The position numbers and the translations under genes were made by a program. The notes beneath the pieces were generated by a model. That model saw only the letters and a list, made by a program, of their open reading frames with translations. It ran no database searches and had not been told where the DNA came from. Of a stretch of 64,000 bases of DNA, positions 43,039 to 52,929 are shown piece after piece. Numbering within the stretch: position 1 is the stretch's first letter; each line of letters starts with the position of its first letter. The stretch is from Bimastos eiseni (taxonomy: Eukaryota > Annelida > Clitellata > Crassiclitellata > Lumbricidae), in the NCBI GenBank assembly GCA_959347315.1, contig OY365806.1, forward strand, positions 53,497,862 through 53,561,861. The letters are read 5' to 3'.

Positions 43039-45272
43039 GGGTCTAGGTGATTTCCCCCCGGACATTTCCCCTCGGACATTTTGCCCCGGACATTTCCCCC
43101 CCGGGCATTTCCCCCCGGACATTTCCCCCCATATGTAAGTCACATTTCCCAAGGTCATATATTCTATACCAAAAAACATTACAGTTAGTTTTATTTCGGT
43201 CACAAATAAAAAAAACAATAGTATAAAAACGTGCTATAAGGTGTAAAATTAGCAGTAAATCAGCTGTACCTACTCGAATTTATAGCAAAGGTTTCTAGTG
43301 TTACGCTAAAGTTTGGTGTATAAGCTACACAAAGAAATACTGTGTTCACAGACTAATGTTAAAAGCAATTGCTTTCAAGTAGTCTTTGAGACCGCGGTTA
43401 TCAAAGTCTGCAACGATATTTGCGATTCTTGAAGAACAGTATTTGTATTTCTTCTTTGGTTGCTGTGTCAAATGTCCGCCAAAGAGCTGGTTCAAGGCGA
43501 CGTTGTTCAGACTCTGTTCACGCTTAAGGATGCGAAGGAATCTCCAGATATTTGGGTGATGACAAGTGATGGCAGACTGCATCTTTCGATTCCAGCCCTC
43601 TACAGCATTGTTTGTACGTGGCAAGTCGTTGGTGATGCGCGAGTGCACATTCCAAATGTTTTTGTTGAACACTGGAATTGCTCGACGATTACGCCGAAGA
43701 CGACCGATGTAATTATCTTCGAAGTAATCGACGACAGCAGAGATTTCTTCAGGCAGTGAGTCCTGAAGTGATTTGAATGCTTCGAGAACCTTATCCATTG
43801 GCACGAATGCTAATGCAGGAATCATCCGAATTGACAGTGACAAGTCTGCGTCATTCTGGTCTGGTATCTCTCCTGCAGTCCAACGGCTTGAACTTTTCTG
43901 AAGATATTTTGAGCCAGATGGAAGAAGCATCCATGTGTTGCTACGTCGGTAAAGCTTTCAGTAGCAGCATTAATGGAAGCTTTTTCGAAGTCCATTGTAA
44001 TCGTTCGAGGATGCACTTGAGGTTGTAGCACTTTAATTTCATTAAACAGGCGACGATAAGTATCTTGTGTTTTGTTCGGAAGCAGAATGTACAAACATGG
44101 AACAATCGATCCGAACACAAGAACTTGTATTGTGTACAGCTGAAAAAACAGCTCAGGAACCACCTTAAATGTTCCATCCATGAACCAATGTTCCGAATCT
44201 TTGAGCAATGTTAGCGTACGTTCTGTTCCGAATACGAGGAATCTGTTAAGATCGTCGCAGCCACTGTCGTAGAGGAGAAATTTTTCCCCATCAAGTAAAC
44301 GCTGGTATTCGTCAGGAATTTCAAATGTGCGGTCGGTTGGAAGAGGATGAACGGCATTACTGACCTGCTTCACTCTTCTTACGGATCGCAAATCTCGTAT
44401 GGGGATCATCTGAACAGCAGCTTGCTCTCTGAGTTGCTGCAATTCTTGACCCAGAATTTGTTGAGGGGTTTCTTCTGTTTCCTCGGCCTTTCATTTGATA
44501 CTTGCCCGGACCTTAAGCACCTCTACATGAACTGAATCAGCTGCATGCGTGTGTTCATGCATGTAACCAACAACTGAGAGATCTTCATATAATTTGACCT
44601 TTGCTTTACACTCACTTAAATTTGTGCCTGCACCTCTGCGACGTTCGCACTCGTAACTAATCACATTATTCGCTAATTTTTTTTGTTTAACGTAAACAAA
44701 TCCATTCAAAATAACTTTGTTTTTTCCACGTATACTAGCTACAGTTTCCAACTCCAGCTCGACGGTTTTTTCGCAACTATTTCTTTAACAAATTCGTGGC
44801 ACATTATATAGCAACAAATTGTGCAAACATCTACACTTTATTAAACATTTACTTTAGGCATCAAAGTGAGAGAACATCAATTAATTGATACTCAAAGCAT
44901 GTCAGATTACACAGTAAATAAACAGTCTACCAATGTCCAACACCAATCGCTCTGACAAAGAATTGAATGCTTTGAGTCAATAAATTAAGACTCCATTTAT
45001 TAAGACTCAAAGCATGTCAGATTAAACAGTCTACCATTCTTTCTAACAAAGTGACGGCTTCTGTAACATATTTAGTAAACATCACTTTATTCATTAATTA
45101 GCTAGTTTATTAATTAAGCAGTAAACAGTCTGCCAATGTCCAGCACCAATCTTTCTAACATGGGTCAGTGATCAAAGGGGGGAAATCTCCGGGGGGGAAT
45201 GTCCTACGGGGAATTGCCCGGGGGGGGGGAAATGTCCGGGGGGAAATGTCCGGGGGGTAATGACCTGATCCC
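43039..45272 (-). mobile_element. MULE DNA transposon, 2.2 kb, ladder-type inverted ends
   Basis: The left end is GGGTCTAGGTGATTTCCCCC, and the right end inward GGGATCAGGTCATTACCCCC. Both continue as tandem CCCCGGACATTTCCCC units: about five on the left (43050-43130) and five or six on the right (45175-45262). Between them lies one transposase gene on the complement. Flanks are GGTTAACCG and AATTAAACG, which share only a TTAA core, so the duplication is not demonstrated. This is the only ladder element here that still carries its transposase, and it ties the architecture to the MULE superfamily. Confidence 0.85.
43346..44751 (-). pseudogene. MULE transposase with FLYWCH zinc finger, two lesions
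   Basis: From 44751 leftwards: a FLYWCH-type finger (NGFVYVKQKKLANNVISYEC, then H-E-H-T-H), then the MULE DDE domain with HWFMDGTFKVVPELFFQLYT (first Asp), RTITMDFEKASINAA (second Asp), GCFFHLAQNIFRKVQ and R-T-N-N-A-V-E-G-W-N (Glu). All catalytic positions are visible. A single in-frame TGA (44491-44493) separates the finger from the DDE part, and one frameshift near 43860 precedes the last third (43930-43346). Length, about 470 codons, is normal for a FLYWCH-MULE. Only two lesions suggest recent activity. Confidence 0.9.
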
Positions 45273-45421
45273 AATTAAACGATAACTAATCTCAAACTAG
45301 AGTTCCTGTCCCTCTCTCAATCCTCATCACCACATTTTTAATAATACACCAAAAACAATGTGACAAACTGTTACAAATGCGAGAAAATAAAACCAGATAA
45401 TATGTGTAGATAATCTCATAT

Positions 45422-48400
45422 TTAATTGATAAACGTTATTTTATTGGAGTCAGTGGGTTTGGAATCATGCCCTGCTCTGAACAGATGATCTAAAGAGGAG
45501 GAGTTTAAGAGAAAGAGTTTAAGAGCGCTCTTAAACAAATTATAACTAGGAGAGTTTCTAACTGCAGCAGGAAGAGCATTCCAAACAAGTGGGCCAGTGG
45601 ACTTAATAGAGAATTTTCGTGTATTAGTTCTAGAAGCCAAAACTCGATAGCTGGAGGAACCTCTATAACGTGGGAATGGATCTCAGAGATCTCTTAGTGA
45701 GAAATAATATTGGAATGTTCTAGGTAAGAGATGATTGGTAAATCGATAAACAAAAAGGCCTATCTGTAAATTCCTAATCTCGAAAATATTAAGCAGATTA
45801 AGGTCACGAAAGATAGGGACAGTGTGAGAATTTCTGGGAAGTCCACTGATAAGTCTAACCGCCTTCTTTTGTAATACAATTATTCCGGAAAGTCTGGATT
45901 CGTAATTGGAAGCCCAAATCAAATTACAAAAAGTTATATATGGATATACCATTGTAAAATACAGTTGTTTTCTTATATTAATTGGGAGCTTGTAGGAAAC
46001 TTGGTAAGAATACCAATGGTTTTTGATATTTTGTTGCAGATATAGTTTATATGGGGCTTCCATCTTACGAATTGGTCTACGTATATGCCCAATAATCGTG
46101 CATTTTCAACTTGGTTTATAGAGGTGCCATTTATAAAAATGTTTAAGCTAGATGGCTTGGCCTTCTTGTGTGATTGGAATAATATGTAATTGCTTTTTTC
46201 AACGTTAAGAGTAAGCTTATTTGCTACGAACGAATCAACAACTTTATCCAGTTCCAAATTTAGAGTGTCTATTAGTGTCTGGTAGGAAGCATGAGAATAA
46301 AACAAATTTGTATCATCAGCAAATAGTATCATATAGATGGTGTTGGAAATTGAAGCAAGGTCGTTAATATAAATCAGGAACAACAGTGGTCCAAGGTTAG
46401 ATCCCTGGGGTACTCCATAACTGGTTAACAATAAATCAGAGGTGTGTCCATTACAAAAGACTCTCTGAGATCTATTTTGGAAATAGCTCTCAAACCATCT
46501 CAACGGGGTACCCCTTATGCCATAGTGCTCAAGCTTTTTTAACAGTATAGTATGGTTTACTGTGTTGAATGCTTTGGCCAAATCCAGCAGGACCCCCTTG
46601 TTATCAATAGCTTTAGAAAGTAATTCTTCAGTACCCAGTAGGGCCATAAAAGGGGAGTGTCTGGCTCGGAAACCATGTTGAGTTTGGTGTAAGATTTGTA
46701 AGGAATTGATATAGGAGCTTGATCTTACATGCATAATTTTGTCAAGGAACTTAGCAAAATAGGGCAAAATTGAAATTGGTCGATAATTAGTTATGTTTTC
46801 TTTACTACCCTTTTTTAAAAACCGGAATTACTATTGCAATTTTTGCTTAATTTGGTACCTTGCCATTCCTTAAAACAGTTGATGACATTGGCCAAAATAG
46901 GGGCAATAAGGTCAATGTTGGGAGTGGCAATGTAAAGGAACAATATCATCGCAGCCTTTAGTGTGGGTTTTTTTATGGTCCCGACTTATATCCATGATCT
47001 CAGACGAAGAGGTCATAATCAGTCCCATAGAACCCAACTGGGATGGTGGAAGAAATTGGTCAAATGTTGTAGAGGAGGTAGGGATATTTTTATCTAGATC
47101 ACTTGCAATGCTAGTGAAGTATGCATTAAAGTTATCAGCTATAGATTGCGGATCAGTAATGGTCTCGTTATTTAGGTCAAAGTAGTCAATTTTTGAGTCT
47201 TTAGGAGCCGACTTTAAAATGGTTCTTATAAGGGACCAGGTTTGTTTAAGATCATTGCTGTATTTTAAGAATTCTGATTCGTAATAGCTTTTTTCCGCAA
47301 TAAATTTCAAAGACTTGAACCTATTCCGATAGGCAGTGAATTTTTTCTTGTTGAATTCTGTAGAGTTTTTGTGAAACTTTTTATACAGGGAATTCTTTTT
47401 TGAGCACGATTTTAAGGTCATCCATGGCTGCTTGCATTTTTTACCTCTAGCCGAGCAAGAGTGAGAAAGAGGAAACGCTAGATCATAGTTACCTTTATAC
47501 AAAGAAAGAAAAGTGTCGTAGGCCTCCTCTGTTTTGTTTGAGTTGCACAAGCTGGAGATTGGTGACCAGTCAGTGGTAGTGAGATACTCTCGAAACAAAT
47601 TATGTTTGTCCCTTGTTATTTTTCTAGTAAGTTTAATGGGTTGAGAGTGCAATTTAGGAGTTTTATAAGAAAATCGAGCATATATGGGAAGGTGATCCGA
47701 TATGTCAGCAACCAAAATAGCTGAGTTTATGAGCCTATGGGGTGAATTCGTAAATATGTTGTCAATAAGTGTTGCTGAGCAGATATCAATCCTAGTGGGT
47801 TTTGTGATAACCGGAAGAAAGTGATTAGAAACAAGGTTATTATAGAATATATTCGTGTCAGTGTGTTGGGATGATTTTAAAAGATCAATGTTGAAATCCC
47901 CTGCAAGCATAACCTCCCTAGTCCGATGGTTTAATTTTGTAAGCAGTTCATCAATATTTTCATTGAATTGGACAAGATTTGCTCCCAGAGGCCAATAAAT
48001 CACTCCAATTATGGGGGACTTAGCCTGAAGGTCAAGTTGTATAAAAAATACTTCATAAGAGCTACTAGGAGTAATAGTTTCCATAACATGATACTTTAGA
48101 TTATCCTTAATAAGAAAGCCAACTCCACCCCCCAGCCGATCAACCCGGGCTTTATGTAAAAACGTATAATTTGGAATTGCTATGACTTGTTCAAGTCTTA
48201 CTCCTAGCCATGTTTCAGTAACTGCTAAAATAGTAACTGGCAATGATTCAAGAATTTCACATATTTCATCTAGTTTTGGTAAAATGCTTCTACAGTTTAT
48301 ATGCAAAATAGACAGGTCTGATGGAAAAGCTTCATCGTTTATTCCAACCTTGGCAATTAGCGTGTTGATAGATTTGTAAGGACTATTCCAGTTCGAGTCT

Positions 48401-48648
48401 TGAAAACAATGCTGGTCCGGGTCAATATCAAAATTGTTGGTCGTCACATGTGGTTCAGATTCATAGGGGAACACGTTAAGGTCTAGATTATCCATATTGT
48501 AGGAATGAATTGGCGTAGTGATGAGGCTTGGTGCATGAAGGATGAGAGTCTGTTCAGAGTTAGTCATAGGTGAGAGTAGAATATTCAGACTCGAGCCAGT
48601 GATAGAGAAAAAGAGAAATCTAATCTGAAGAGACAAATAGGTGTTCAC
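45422..48648 (-). pseudogene. LINE ORF2: APE endonuclease and reverse transcriptase
   Basis: The 578-codon first frame (48648-46912) holds the endonuclease: LHINCRSILPKLDEI, ILAVTETWL, DRLGGGVGFLI, LAGDFNIDLL and SDHLPIYARF. RT follows: NYRPISILPYFAKF, LLDLAKAFNTVNH, GVPQGSNLGPLLFLIYINDL and MILFADDTNLFYS (about 46310-46350). The C-terminal Y-P-Y-I-T-F-C-N-L-I-W-A-S region ends STGPLVWNALPAAVRN at 45560-45610. Lesions: two compensating frameshifts near 46930 and 46830, one frameshift near 46050, and one TGA near 45675. The catalytic residues are present. Similar order in the older copy at 5341-6700. Confidence 0.93.
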
Positions 48649-49302
48649 TGAAAAGGTTAATGGAGCAAAGTATACTATACCCTTAGAACAGTATACTAGT
48701 ATACTATTAGTATACTATACCCTTAGAACACGACATTGGATCAAACTATTCGTCCTGTAGTTACTTAGGGTGAATCAGCTAAATGAGAAGATGGCAGTCA
48801 TAACGAGACAGACAAAATGATATAAACATCAATAATTTTAACATGGATCAAAATGTGAAAAGAAGTTCAATACTAGTCCATCCATCACACATAATTTGGC
48901 ATAACAATCAAAGATATGTAATGGCAGACAATGCTATTAGCCATCATGCGAACTAGTCGTTATGATAAATGGACTGTACTGAACTAAGCAACAAATTCAG
49001 CGTAAACATTGGAGCATAAGTGAAATAGGAACGGAGCATAATAAATCATGTGAAAATTCAACACAAATGGGATCAGATCAAAGACTTGTTGTGACGAGTT
49101 CGAAGCGAAGAGACTGCATGAGTCGAACGAAAGAGATGTTGAGTACGTCCGCTGAGTAATCAGATGGATTGAGTCGGAGCACCGAAGAAGTCGGACAACT
49201 TGCTTGATCGCAGAGATGATGCTTGTCCGGAATGTTGGAGAGGTGCGAAGCCAGATGTTGCGATTTTGTCCAAATCGTGTTGCGACGATACTTTGATCGA
49301 CT

Positions 49303-50057
49303 TCATATCTTTGTCACCAGAGAGACGGAAAAACACTGCACCACCGTAGGTCCAGGAGGAGTGAAGTTTCCTTTCCTTTGCAAGACTTCATAGATTTGCG
49401 CAGTAATAGGTGACAAACTTTCATTAATGAAAATCCTCTTGGACGGCCCGATGTTAAGATGTTTCAGTTGGAGATGCGATCTGTAGACTGAGTTCCTAGT
49501 TGCTAGGTTGGTAAACTTCACAACTATCGGCCTTGTAGTTTCCTTTCCTCAACTCGGCATGCGGTATGCAGACGCAATATCAGAGAGCATCACGTTCAAA
49601 CCCAGTTTAGTGTTGCAGACGTCCAGAATTGCCTTAGATGCAGCTAAGTCTGGATTAGATATTTTGGTAGATTATCCGACCGATGAGTTCCAGTAAGATC
49701 TGTATCCTCCTCAACTCCATGGAGCAACAGGGTACTTAGTCTTTGTACAGATATTAGAGAATCGATTTGTGACTTCAAGGTCTCATTCGTATCTTCAAGA
49801 ATTTTTATTCTCTTATTTAGGTCAACATTTTCCTCGGTGATCTTGCTAGTGCGTTCAATTAACATGTCCAACTTTTCGCTGTTAGCTGCAGCAAAGGAAT
49901 CCAGTTTCCGATCAAGTTTCTGTTCCAGCTTTTAGTCCAAGATCATATGAATAGTAGGAGAAAGAAGTTTAGCCATTGTCTCGATAAAAGATTCAGTTAC
50001 TTTTCATCCTTCAGCGCTTTGATCATGTCATCCGGCCTGATTCCCTTTTTAACCATG
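49303..50057 (-). pseudogene. LINE ORF1, coiled coil plus RNA-binding C-terminus
   Basis: It starts at an ATG (50057) with VKKGIRPDDMIKALKDE. A frameshift and a stop follow. A 75-codon frame then begins MDMLIERTSKITEENVDLNK and continues with a heptad-like Leu/Ile coiled coil (49871-49740). It ends with NLATRNSVYRSHLQLKHL and RIFINESLSPITAQIYEVLQ (49500-49350), as in L1-type and CR1-type ORF1 proteins with an RRM-like and C-terminal domain. At least two frameshifts break it. Confidence 0.75.
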
Positions 50058-50099
50058 ATTTATCAATCGATAAGTCCAAAGAAATGTCAGGTAAACAAT

Positions 50100-50985
50100 T
50101 CTGACTAGTGAAGGTGGCGTAGCGCTTGCGACAACAAACCGAACGTAAAATTCTATCTGAACTAGGGCAGGATAGTCAGCAGTCATATATTGGAGAGAGT
50201 ACATGAAGTAATTGACTATACGCTAGGATTGGGTGTACGATTGTCGAACTTGTCCATCCTTGTCCCCAATGAAGACTATCAAAAGACTCACTTTTCCTAA
50301 GTAGAATGTTGATCATTCAAATTTTATAGATTAATTCTGGTAATGACGATGATTTAAACCAGTTGTGCTCAAAACGATAATCCATTGTACGCCGATTGTT
50401 CCGATATTTCGAGAATTTGCTCGAGTCTCTTACATGTGAGACCTACTCAACCGCCATCATGCGCTCCTTTTTCCCGATTGGGAAATATCATTCCTTTTTC
50501 ATTTGCCGTATCAGAGCAATTTTGTTATATTTGTCGGTTATTTTTGATTATTAGAGACACCGGATGTTTAGGCCCTTGTTATCGATTTATGGCGTGCTGA
50601 CCATCTACATATACATGTTACTATGGGCAAAAAATGCATTTGCAATGGAGCAAGCCATTTCAAAAGTTGCTTTCACAAATTTTAAGGTTTGGGAATAATC
50701 TAATAATTATGTGGTCGGTGGTGTGTAGACACTATTAACCTACAATTCTGAGTACAAGTACACCATTCAAACGGAACGTTAATCTACTTGTTCAGATGTC
50801 TTAAGGTATTTATCTATCTTATACCATAAACTTCTAGTGTGGGTTCAGTCCCAGGCCAAAGCCAAGGGCTGAACCCGCAAATTTTCAGACTGGCCGGTAA
50901 AACCGTTTCTGGACCATGTTTAAAATTAGTATTCTTCAGCATTATTCCATTTTAGTGTCGTAATAAATTGAATTGTTTTAAAAAA
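50100..50985. other. Core of the hAT-like element, no recognised coding content
   Basis: Between the LINE 5' region and the GGTCTTGGTCTC-rich right end no transposase similarity was recognised. Confidence 0.4.
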
Positions 50986-51109
50986 AAGAGTATCGGTCTT
51001 GGTCTCCGACTATTGGTCTTGGTCCTGGTCTCGGGCCACTCGGTCTTGGTCTTGGACCTCTCGTTCTTGGTCTTGAGGTTTTGGTCTCGTGCCCAACACT
51101 GGAAGTTAC

Positions 51110-51740
51110 TGAGCAAATTATGCATATCGATGAAAATATTAGTCAAAATGACGTAGAAGCCGATCAAGTTGTTGTAATGAAACACACTTCATATTTTTTA
51201 TTATTGAGAAAAGAAACTGGAAATTATTGCAAATGGAAGTCACTTTGACGTCATCTAGCAAGCAGTCGATTAAATTCATGAATAAAAATGTTTTGCGATT
51301 AATCATTTATGATAGCACTTGTAACAAAATAAACATGGGCAAGGTGTCCATGACAGATAAAATGCATATACAGAAACTTGATGAACCATGAGCATGATCT
51401 TGGAGCCTAAGCTGTGATCAAAGCTCACTCAGAAATGAACACTTATAAAAATATGGGAATGTATTGATGATAGTGGGTGGGTGGTGGAACATCTATCCGC
51501 AGCCGAACAAATATCGAGCATGCTGACGAACTTATTTGCTCGCGGAATAGCAACATCAGAAATCATCTGAGTACTCGGCGAATTTCAACTGAGTTGAACA
51601 TCAGCCGCGCACGTCTTTTAGAAGATTTGCCAAAGAAGATCTGAATCTTGCCACTTTTCGTCGTGTCTCTGGGCAAATTATCATCGATGCAATGGCCCCC
51701 AAACAGGTCAACAAAACTTGCCAAATAGACTCAGAATATA
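51110..51740. other. Intronic stretch; weak HTH-like open segment
   Basis: Around 51565-51650 one frame gives S-T-R-R-I-S-T-E-L-N-I-S-R-A, which recalls the helix-turn-helix of mariner transposases, but nothing else of such a gene is present. Otherwise no features. Confidence 0.3.
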
Positions 51741-51748
51741 TGTGGCTC

Positions 51749-52883
51749 AAGCCCGGCTTTAGGTATAGGCGATATAAGCAGCTGCCTAGAGCGGCATTTT
51801 TCCAAGGGGCGGCAAAATCGGGCCAAGTAAATAATTAAAAAATGTTTTTAACTTTTAAAGAGCAAACGTTTTGACCTAACATTAAATTCTCAAAAGGCTG
51901 TTGTTATTTGCCTATTCAAGTGCAATTATTCAAGTCATTTGGTTCCAAACTCTACAGTTCAACTTTATCACATGACTATTTCAATGCTATTTTGTAAGCA
52001 TGATAGTCAGACTCGGAATGCATCACTTCTGTCAAAATAATTACGTTTCATCTACTTTTTGGCAGTCTGTTAATAGCATGTTTCATGTAAGTATTGCTTA
52101 GATAATTGTTTTTTATTTATTGGTATCAATTCAATGGAAATATTATATAATTGAAAATAATATTAAAATTGAAGTGTTTCACTTTCACTTACTCATAGTT
52201 TTATTCACATACTTTTTTGTAATTCTTAGTTCGAACAGTCGTTGCCCCTTATGGGCAAGACTAACACGCTTTTCTGGAGCAGAATATAGAAAAAAAGAGC
52301 TCCAGTAAATTTCTTACAGAATCGCAGTAAAAAGGAGCTATTCCACAGTTTTTAACAACATCTGACAGAAATAATTCATGAATTGGCTTCTGCAAAAGCA
52401 AAATATTACATATTTGTGTTGAAGAAATTAATATTGTTATTAAATAATTATTAATTAAAAACCCTAAAACACAATCTGATTCTGGAGTCTGAATACGTAT
52501 AGGTCTATATTATAAATGGATCAGTTGAATGCAGGGGCATCAACCCCCCCCTCTGAGTGATGAAGGCAAACTCCCGGTCCCAAGGGTATGGAAGGCAAAA
52601 TATCCCCCCACCCCAAGAATAAAAAATATCCCCCGAACGTGAAATTGGAGGCATTTATCTTGATGCCCCTGCGTTGCAATTTTTGTATTATTTATTATAA
52701 AATGTATTATAATTTCATGTTCAGTTTTTTAGTAAATTGAATTATAGACATCTTTGATTTACTATAATCAATATTCAATAGAACATGTTTCTTTTCTTGA
52801 AAATAAGTTAGACAAAACAAGCATTTAGGGGCAGTATTTTTTTCCCTTGCCTATGGCACAAAATTATCTAAGGCCGGGCCTGG
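51749..52883. mobile_element. hAT-type non-autonomous element, 1.1 kb, 8-bp TSD
   Basis: Left end AAGCCCGGCTTTAGGTATAG. Right end inward CCAGGCCCGGCCTTAG, with TGCCATAGGC slightly further in, matching TATAGGC of the left. Flanks TGTGGCTC (51741-51748) and TGTGGCTA (52884-52891) differ at one base. GGCCCGGC..TTAG ends with 8-bp duplications are typical of hAT elements and resemble 9392-9716. The interior is AT-rich, with a CCCCCC-containing block at 52545-52640 and no ORF. Confidence 0.7.
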
Positions 52884-52929
52884 TGTGGCTACTGTTCCTT
52901 TAATTTATTTAATAAATCCTACAAGCCTG

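Larger units (their letters stand above)
42628..50060 (-). mobile_element. Nearly full-length LINE with ORF1 and ORF2, split by a MULE
   Basis: The 3' end is at 42628, where complement (TTTGA)n closes the element. 3' UTR occupies 42640-43035 and 45273-45421, interrupted by the MULE. ORF2 runs 48648 to 45422 and ORF1 about 50057 to 49303. Removing the MULE leaves a ~5.2-kb element with the order ORF1, ORF2, 3' UTR, tail, as in CR1/Jockey-type LINEs. The 5' end is not defined precisely. It inserted in the hAT-like element, and the MULE later inserted in its 3' UTR. Confidence 0.85.
42435..51101. mobile_element. hAT-like element, 8.67 kb with nested insertions, perfect 8-bp TSD
   Basis: Exact duplications GAAGTTAC lie at 42427-42434 and 51102-51109. 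The left end reads CAGGGATGTGGTCTCAAGAC, and the right end inward CAGTGTTGGGCACGAGACCA. Both ends carry tandem GGTCTTGGTCTCG units (42440-42600 and 50990-51090). The same terminal words occur in the 454-bp element at 18781. Inside are a reversed LINE (42628-50060) and, within it, a MULE (43039-45272). The core element was therefore non-coding or is largely replaced, about 1.2 kb when the insertions are removed. Confidence 0.75.

Noticed and set aside
43031..45281. TTAA target duplication suggesting piggyBac
   Set aside because: The interior encodes a FLYWCH-MULE transposase, and the shared TTAA sits in otherwise mismatched flanks.
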